This document shows positions 56,540 to 64,000 of a DNA stretch of 64,000 nucleotides, piece after piece; the first letter of the stretch is position 1, and each line of letters opens with the position of its first letter. The stretch covers positions 4,774,001-4,838,000 of the forward strand of contig NC_048536.1 of NCBI RefSeq assembly GCF_902806685.2. The letters run 5' to 3'. The DNA is from Maniola hyperantus. Taxonomy: Eukaryota > Arthropoda > Insecta > Lepidoptera > Nymphalidae. The notes under the pieces are model-generated. The model was given only the letters and a program-made list of their open reading frames with translations. It made no database searches and was not told the DNA's origin. Made by a program: the position numbers and the translations under genes.

Positions 56540-58355
56540 AATGTCTCGCCTTCGGCTGCGGCGAGCCACCTAACGTATCGGCGAAGCCTAAGCTTAATAG
56601 AGTGCTTAATAAACTGACAGAATAGAGACAATATATTCTTGGTCGAAAAGAACTGCATCGTCCTTACCATCAGGGGGCCAACTACTGTTGTAGTTGTTGT
56701 TGTACTGTTGTAGCTAGACGATTGCAATCGATTTGATTGGCCGACAATTTCTCACTCATCTCACTGTTTTTTCAAATGAGCAAAAATACCATAAAAGCCA
56801 ACAACAACAACAGCAACAATTTATTGTATTTGCACAGTAAAAATAATAATATGCTATTCTTTTCAGCAAAGAACATAGTGAAAATGGTAGCACTATAACC
56901 TGTCAATTTAGTAAGTACATGTCACTTTAGTGACTGTAGTAGTACTTCCAACTTCTTTGCTGTGTACAGCAGTATTGCTACCATTGGCTAACTTATGATT
57001 GCGACTGAATTTCATCGACAAATTTAAATAAAAGCTTATTGTTTCAGGAAAATAGTCACCGTACTCGAGCTTTGGTAAGTTTTTGTGCATGAATATTGTT
57101 TTGGTATTTATTAAATATTTTGTGGCTCTATTGAGTATCAATTTGAATTCACATTACTTAGTTCAAATTATTTTATTTTATTATTATTTTATGTTAAAAA
57201 AAAGTTTAGTCAAGACGTAAAGTGCAATAAATCTTTTAAGTGTGATTAATTTTGAGAAGTAGTTTATCGGTTCTCCGACTTTTTCGGACAAATTTCTCCT
57301 CAAAGTATGTTATGTATAGAAGAAGACCATACCAATCTGCTCTATGTCATCATCATTATTTTAGCGAATTGCCGTGATGAAAGGTGAAACTTAATGTTCC
57401 TACAGACGGACACAATTTTGCATTTGTATTAAATAAGAATGCAGATTTTTTTTAAAGAAATGAGAGTATAAAGATAATTCACTCGTTTGCCTTTGTTATA
57501 ATATTCGCGCGATTGACATGAGTCAGTGCGTCCGCGTCACGAGTCAACTCGCGGCAAGGCCGCCTCAGCATGTCAAGTTCGCTGGAGCCACCGCGTACAT
57601 ATTTCGCTAAAGCGCCGCTACAGTAACAATAATGGCTCAGTCCCCATTGTTTGGGCCCGTGGCACATTACGCTTTTGTCTCTGCCCTCTCCCGTTCCTCA
57701 CAATGCGGCCAGGAAACAAGTGAGCCTTTATTTCGCCTCTTTTTGTCTCGGAGTATCGCTGCTTATTGTCTTCATTCGATTGTTCGGAGCTCTTCAGAGG
57801 GCACATTGTTGCGGACTCTGTTGTTAGTGCTGAGCTTGCGGATGTGCAATGTGAAAAGTGTCATTTGAATATTAATACGACGCTAGTAGATATTGCGCGT
57901 TGCTTCTACAGTCTACACTGCTACTGCCAATGAATGTTCTTTCGAAACTGGGATGACATACTTAATTAGTAAGTATATATTATACTCTTTGAAATTTCTT
58001 TATAGAGATGTTTGTAGATTGAGTTTTATTTTGGACAGCCATGAATTTGTATTGTGGCGACAAAAATACTTTATTTTCATATTAGCTTGACTGTGGAAAT
58101 ACTGGAATTTTGAAGGATATTATTTTATTTTCTGCTTAGCAAATTAAGCATTAAATAATGCATTTACCTAACTAGGTCACGATTTCATGATGATCAGTAA
58201 TCAATAAGTGAAGGGAATAGGTACATTGCAGTAGTAGGAACTCGAAACACGCGCAGTGCTACCACAGAGTGCTACGCTCCGTCTCGTAGACGCGTGCGGG
58301 CGCACTTATTCGCGCGTCTCTCTTTTAGCAAACTCTGTCAAAGCGAAATGATCAC
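56540..58355. other. Unique stretch with a GC-richer island at 57.5-57.85 kb
   Basis: The island contains 'ccccattgtttgggcccgtg', 'cctcacaatgcggcc' and 'cacattgttgcgg'. Frames on both strands are open but unsupported. Trinucleotide CAA/TTG runs are at about 56690-56710 and 56798-56820. Confidence 0.35.
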
Positions 58356-58359
58356 GAAT

Positions 58360-58545
58360 TTATAGTCCACACAAAATGACTTTTCTCTATGGATCATCAT
58401 GTTAAAATAATGTTATCATGTTAAAAGTACGGTTCACCTTTAAAATAAGGACAGGAAGAAAAATCTTATTTTTGACGTGACAAATAAAAAAACACACAAA
58501 GTTAAAATGGCGCCTGAGAAGTCATTTTGTACGCATTATACTTCA
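58360..58545. mobile_element. Palindromic MITE, family I, copy 3
   Basis: 'cacacaaaatgacttttctc' faces 'tgagaagtcattttgtacgc'. 'gttaaaagtacggttcacct' is followed by 'cttatttttgacgtgac'. Confidence 0.65.
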
Positions 58546-59329
58546 ATTGTATAACTCTCTTACTAATGTGTCATGAGCCTCATAATTTTAGCAGATATAT
58601 ACTTTTAAACGCAGTTAAGCATAATAATATTGTGGAATACTTAAATATTGTAGTTTTCCGTATCCTGGAATGACATCCAGGCACCAAACACTCGTCTGTC
58701 CTCCATCTCTATCTGCGAATGATACAAGCTACACCAGCATCTCTTCTAGTTAGCATTGTTCACACGGCCCCATTGTATAGGTGGCTTTGTTCAGGCACGC
58801 CCCGTTTTTTCCTTTCGGCTTTCGAAGCGCTGCGATGTAGCTGAAAACAGGGGCTACAAGGGTTGCTGTAATTACGTACTTGTACAGCAAATTATACATA
58901 ATATAGCAGCCTGTGACTTTGCTGGCAGACAAGTTAACTTTCACATATAAACAAGACTTGTTCTACCCGCCCTATGATGCGTAGGGTTCACGTCGAAACG
59001 GTTCCATGTTCTATACAGAACACGAAGGTGGTGTTAACAGCCGGACTTAGGATCACCAATTTTCGGTTACAGTTCTTATAGGTACGTTTGTTTTGGCATA
59101 TTACACTTTAATCATCTATCGTGTCACAGTTAAAATCCATTTTTAGTTTAAATCCGTTTTACCTCGTAAAAATTGATTCTGACTTAAAGCAAAACTTGTA
59201 AAAAAATTTGAATGAACTAAGTAGTCCAGAACGAAATCTGAGCACCCCGACTCCACGTTGTTTTATCTGTCCTATTTCCTAGAGTTTTTTTTTGTAAAGC
59301 GTGAACCCAGAAGCTTCCGAACGAGGTCT

Positions 59330-59465
59330 TGAATGAATCATGCTAAGTGGAGTGAAGCGGGGAGATGGCGTGCCACGAGACTGCGATTTCGTAGCGAAAC
59401 GAAGGTCGAGTACTTAGGTGAAGTTGAATGAAGGGATAACGGTGCGAGTCTTCTGGCGTAGCCCT
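59330..59465 (-). repeat. Dispersed repeat G
   Basis: 'tagcgaaacgaaggtcgagt' and 'tgaatgaagggataacggtg' are the complement of the 22915 copy. Confidence 0.5.
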
Positions 59466-60034
59466 TTGTTAAAAAAAACAGTCAGTCACTCAGTCAGTTC
59501 ACAAATTAGTTAATTAGATAAATATGAGTGAATAGTTGGCATTTTATTTGGAAAAGATAGGTGCTTGATTCTAATAACTACTTAAACCAAAATTTCTCTA
59601 AATTAAATAGTTTTTACTCTAATAGTGAATTCTAGGTTTTACTAGATAAAACGGCTTTTATCTGTAACATAATATATCTAAATATTATATCTACTTACCT
59701 ACTCTGACTACAAACGTATAAAAATGTCTGTCTATATTTCGAATTACTTAACTGCGTTATTGCCTTTAAAACGACTGAATTAATTTTTATTCCGGGAAAC
59801 TAAGGGTTCCTGAGAGATTTTTAAAAATCTTTTTTCTTGACTATTTTCAAAAAGTTGTTTGCACAATGGATCTCGAGTATTTTATAACATGTAAGAAAAT
59901 GTGAACACTTTTAGCGTCGTGTAGTAATAAATTAAATGTCAAACGTTACGTGTCTATTGTGAAGCATTTCCCCGTGAGCTCTCTATACAAAACGCCCCAT
60001 TGCGTGTTCCTTTCCTCGAAACCTACCCATTCAT

Positions 60035-60260
60035 GTTTCCCGCGTTTTCCATACACAATATTGCGACTTTATGAGCCCGTACGCTCCTCAAGGCTCCAAA
60101 TACCCCATTGACGAGCGTCGAGCAAATTCGCTATAGCGAATTAACACTATTCATGAGAAGTTTTGAAAGAGGACTACTCTCATACAATTTGGTGGCATTC
60201 ATAAAGATTCACTTCTTAGCTAGCTCGATGAATGGCTTTGTGGAAAATGTTCTATATTTT
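60035..60260. other. Island related to 63580-63765
   Basis: 'ttttccatacacaatattgc' and 'gaattaacactattcatgag' have counterparts in the same order near the window's end. No coding signal is seen. Confidence 0.35.
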
Positions 60261-60869
60261 AGTTGGAGCGCACTTGAAGATCCAATTTCAAAGTTCATTC
60301 AAATTAATTTCTTTTTCATTGCGCACAATTCGCTTTATATTTTAGCTTATTATGAGCATAAAAGTGCCCCCAAAGTTTTTATTTTGCGAGCTTTCATTTT
60401 TGAAGGAAATAGTGCACAGAAGTACATATAAATGAGAATTCCTCACGAATTCGTTAAACTCAGGTAAGTGCATAAAATATAAATAAGTAGTAGGTACTAG
60501 GTAGGTACCAAAATGGTGGTCCAGAAGATGATATACTACCCTCGCAAGGCTTAGTCTTGCGCGCCAGTGCAACTGTTGTGGATGCGCCTCGGCCCTCTTC
60601 TTGACCGAGGCAAATGTTTAATCCCTTGGTATCCACAAACCACAGTCTACAAAGCGTGGCAAACCAATACCTCGTGAGGTTGCCGCTTGCCGCTGTTTAG
60701 TCTGACTCTACTATTGATTAATAATTATTAAAATCTTAGACTGTACCCCTGCTAAGTGTACCAAGCAGGGACAATGCATCACTTTCACTGTTCACACCTT
60801 CTCTAAACCACAGAACAGAAAATTCTGTTCCGTGTCTGAAACTATAACGAAATACTTTTATCAAAATTA

Positions 60870-61135
60870 ATATATGCAATGAACCAAAAACTTAATTTGC
60901 TGTAATCCGCTGAAACAGGTCGAATCTGTATGATGCAACATGCAGCATGCGAAATGGACCACCCGCCCTCCCACTGCTAACCATGCAGGAAAAACAGCCA
61001 CGTGCTGCATGCTGCATCGCATGCTGCATGATACAGATTCGACCTGTTGCAGCGGATTACGGCAAATTAAGTTTTTGGTTCATTGCATAATATCATGGAC
61101 TTCCGCAAAGTAACGTCTGCTTCTATACAAAATTA
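60870..61135. mobile_element. Foldback repeat F
   Basis: 'caatgaaccaaaaacttaat' and 'aaacaggtcgaatctgtatg' face 'cagattcgacctgttgcagc' and 'aagtttttggttcattgca'. The shared 3' extension 'tcatggacttccgcaaagta' shows the repeat goes beyond the inverted arms. Confidence 0.75.
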
Positions 61136-61249
61136 TTATGATCAAAAATCAAGAATAAGTCCAATGCCTTGCTGTCGAATGAATAAAAGAGATCCAAAGG
61201 GAAATCCTTCAGGTTTTTTCATTTGTAAATTTCTATTGTAGTATTTCCC

Positions 61250-61395
61250 TATTTGGTGGACAAAAGGTGGCTGGTTGGTAACACAATTGGGCCATCTTTT
61301 GTTCCACGACCGCTCCGGCGTATTCTTTCAGTGGCGCCTAGGAAAACTGTTCCTAGCATGATGAAGTGGTATTGTCGTTGCATTAATTGTTGCAT
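61250..61395. other. Island duplicated at 62535-62690
   Basis: 'gtggctggttggtaacacaa' and 'ttgggcca' followed by 'ttgttcca' are in both. Nothing indicates a protein. Confidence 0.55.
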
Positions 61396-61639
61396 GCCTC
61401 ATCTTGTCGCGAGGTGGATATAATAGCTTTGTTTGAAAAATGCAGTAAAACACATTCAGAAGATGTGCAGTACCTACCAATTAGTTCGTTGAAGTTAAAA
61501 AGCTATATGCGCCTCACTGGAAAATGACTGTAATGATATTATGTTTTAGGTACCGAGGGGGATATGATGAAATGATACTTTTATTGTACACCACATACCC
61601 AGAACAAATACTAAACTTAGAATAAATACTTAGTAAGTA

Positions 61640-61790
61640 CACACACACAGCACACCCGCACAGCCCCTCGCTAACCCGATGCGGGATAGCGCGGGTGACG
61701 TTCGTGTAGGTATGCGGAGCGTCCCCAGCCCCATACCCCGATTGCCCCCCGGCCTGGCGCCGGGCTACCTACCTATGGCTATATAATTTG
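61640..61790. repeat. GC-rich repeat related to 41369
   Basis: 'gcggagcgtccccag' and 'ataccccgattgcc' resemble the right half of the MITE at 41369-41522. The left half is less clear. Confidence 0.45.
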
Positions 61791-61837
61791 AAGGCGGACG
61801 CTACCTAGCTATCTCTGATGATTCAGATCTCTTTTTA

Positions 61838-62155
61838 GGGTTCCGTACACAAAGGGTAAAACGGGACCCTATTACTAAGACTCCGCTGTCCGTCCGTCTG
61901 TCTGTCCAACTGTCTGCCCGTCTGTCTGTCTGTCACCAGGCTGTACCTATCTCATGAACCGTGATAGTTAGATAGTTGAAAGTTTCGATGATGTATTTCT
62001 GTTGCCGCTATAACAACAAAATATACTAAAAAACAGAATAAAATAAATATTTAAGGGGGCTCCCATACAACAAACGTGATATTTTTTTTGCTGTTTTATA
62101 GATAATGGGACGGAACCCTTCTTGCACGAGTCCGACTCGCACTTGGCTGGTTTTT
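61838..62155 (+). repeat. Dispersed repeat C, diverged subfamily
   Basis: 'tagggttccgtacacaaagg', a GTCT run, 'aagggggctcccatacaaca' and 'gtccgactcgcacttggctg'. The middle differs from other copies. Confidence 0.6.
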
Positions 62156-62534
62156 CTTTTACTCAGATTTTATATGGAGGTCCTGTGGAAATCCTATTTA
62201 GATCATTTTGACGGTCACGATCACCGTCGCGTTGCCCCGATGCGCATCATGGTCAGAAAGAAAGTAAATTATTTTGAACCACTGACATAATATATTGTAT
62301 TCATGAAGGCGAGTGAACAACAACAACAACAACATTGCGTAAGTGTGCCTGCGGTTTTGAACATTACTTTAGGAATGAAAAGGGGTGGTAACTGGTAAGT
62401 GAAAACCATAAGAGTTCGATTTTCGCACGGGAGAAGACCTTTTCTGATAATTATAGTGCGACACCTAGGTATTGAATAAAGAAGACCATAAAAGAAAAAC
62501 CATTTAAAATTTCCATTGAATCATTTTCCTTTTT

Positions 62535-62690
62535 AGTAAACAAAAAGTGGCTGGTTGGTAACACAATTGGGCCAACTATTGTTCCATGCCCGCTTGGGGC
62601 CTAGAATAACTGTTTCTAGAATAATAGCCCTGCAACGCGAGCGGTATTGTCATCGTGTTAATTGTTCCTTTCTTCTAGTCGCGGATTAAT
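62535..62690. other. Second copy of the 61250 island
   Basis: 'gtggctggttggtaacacaa' is followed by 'ttgggccaactattgttcca', then 'cctagaataactgtttctag' against 'cctaggaaaactgttcctag' in the first copy, and 'ttaattgtt'. Confidence 0.55.
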
Positions 62691-63579
62691 CTACAGGTTC
62701 GTAATACGGTGTTGGAACTGTAACAGAGAGTTGTAGTGTTATTAGAGTAGCAATCTCTCACAAGGCACACGGCGAATATCTGAGTTGATCTGTACGTCAT
62801 ACGCGTAAATATCATACTGATAATGACGTACTTTCAGTTAATTGCTGAATCCTTGGTTCACTGAGCTGAATGAATGATGCTGACTTAGTGGTGTAAACAT
62901 CTGGTTTCTGAACCCTTGGTTTGGCCTTGGCTCGCTGATCTGATTGACTGGTATGTACTGATAACTAATAGAGAGAAAAATATCCCCTAGTGACCTCCAA
63001 CCTCTCCTAATAGTCACCCCTTGCCTCGCTTAGCCGTATTGTCATATTTTGTCACTGATTGATACACTGACTGAAATGTTGATTGATGGTGTACAATGAG
63101 GAGGTTTCCAGGCAAAGTTCGAGAAAATTTTCATAGAATGGCGCTAAATACTACCATCACAATAATTATACCTATATTACTATGAGCTAAGTGGGTACAT
63201 GAGTGGATCGAACAAAAAGAAATAGCACTAAGTTAGCTAATGGATAGTTAGGTATCGTATACCCACCTACAGTACAGGCCGTAAACAAAATCCCACGCAC
63301 TGAACCACTTTTATTTTACCTAGGCACTCCAGCGTACCTTCCTGCTCGTGCTTAAAACTTTTCTATAGCCAACTCTATTATTAAGCGAAAGCAAAGGGAA
63401 AACAATCGCTCCAAGTTAAGATACTTGAAATTTCTCCGCCCTTTCAAGTGCTTACCAATTTCTAAACATACTGGGTCTGTAAAGGAAAACAGTCCAACGA
63501 GAAACGCTAAACAGTGGGCCATTGAAAATAGCTGAAGCTTTAGAAAATCACCCTCCTTTCGAGTTCGCAGCCTCTATTT

Positions 63580-63765
63580 ATTATTTTAACATTTTCCATA
63601 TACAATTTCGAGCTTGCGACTCGGAGTGTCCTATTGAAGAGTCACACTCGGGAGTTGCGTCGATTCAGGAGTAAATTAACACCATTCAAAGACGAAGGAC
63701 GCCTGAAAGGTCCTCTTTTATGATTTGTTATTATGGTCAGTCTTTATGAAGAATATTTTCTATGT
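63580..63765. other. Island related to 60035-60260
   Basis: 'ttttccatatacaatttcga', 'gtcctattgaagagtc' and 'aaattaacaccattcaaaga' align with the earlier copy, at perhaps 60-65 percent identity by eye. Confidence 0.35.
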
Positions 63766-64000
63766 TTGTGTATTGAGTCGAGCTAGGTCTTAAATAATTT
63801 CAACCACGAATTTCAACGTATAAAACCTCGATACTTGACTCAAACCTTGAATTTTGACAATAACCCTTTAATTTCATTGTCAATCTAATCAAAAACTGAC
63901 AATATATTTGTGGTTGTTTCCAAAATATTGATGTTTTTCTCGTAAATTAACATGATTTTAGTCAGTTTATACACAAACTATGTTCAACTATAATACCACT

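Noticed and set aside
57526..57868. Overlapping frames on both strands at a GC-richer island
   Set aside because: No splice or domain evidence; more likely non-coding.

Overview
The window is nuclear DNA from an insect, most probably a moth or butterfly. It is AT-rich, its one clear host gene is split by many introns with ordinary GT-AG sites, and much of the rest is dispersed repeats of types common in lepidopteran genomes. These include tRNA-headed SINEs, 'gcgacttcgtccgcgtgga' repeats, RTE- and Jockey-type LINE ends, MITEs, and GACA/GTCT-bearing repeats.

Region 1 (about 1.3-19.3 kb, minus strand) holds a single-copy host gene that I rebuild as an 18-exon orthologue of TTC14. Its N-terminal part has an S1 RNA-binding domain (exons 3-4) and three TPRs (exon 6). 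This is followed by a Lys/Ser tract and a long tail of Pro-rich, Arg/Ser-rich and RGG-rich exons. All exon phases join without a frameshift to 1180 codons including the stop. A symmetric 48-bp cassette exon may add 16 residues. The introns carry a ~57-bp minisatellite, SINEs, MITEs and a decayed copy of exon 7. A 515-bp MITE with many ATTACCGT/ACGGTAAT motifs sits just upstream of the 5' end.

Region 2 (19.4-30.5 kb) is a repeat field without a convincing coding gene. It has one GC-rich block (26.26-26.55 kb) that looks like a promoter plus first exon of a plus-strand gene, and a GC-richer block at 28.4-29.04 kb with a 171-bp tandem duplication.

Region 3 (30.5-35.1 kb) holds two young mobile elements. 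The first is a complete 2,164-bp DNA transposon (30525-32688) with perfect 27-bp inverted repeats, TA flanks and an intact transposase. Its last two catalytic residues are 82 residues apart, matching the DD82E 'Sailor' type of the IS630-Tc1-mariner group. The second is a 5'-truncated Jockey-type LINE (33135-35067) with an open 602-codon reverse transcriptase frame, a poly-A tail and a 12-bp target duplication, inserted into an older repeat.

Region 4 (35.1-64 kb) has no recognisable host exon. It alternates repeats and retrotransposon fragments (42.4 kb, 52.7 kb) with repeat-free, GC-richer islands that often carry ACAATG/CATTGT words. Two pairs of these islands (61.25/62.54 kb and 60.03/63.58 kb) resemble each other. 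They could be non-coding regulatory sequence in a long intron or intergenic space, but nothing here proves it. I found no tRNA, rRNA or CRISPR feature. I did not find a clearly new biological system; the best candidate for follow-up is the intact DD82E transposon.
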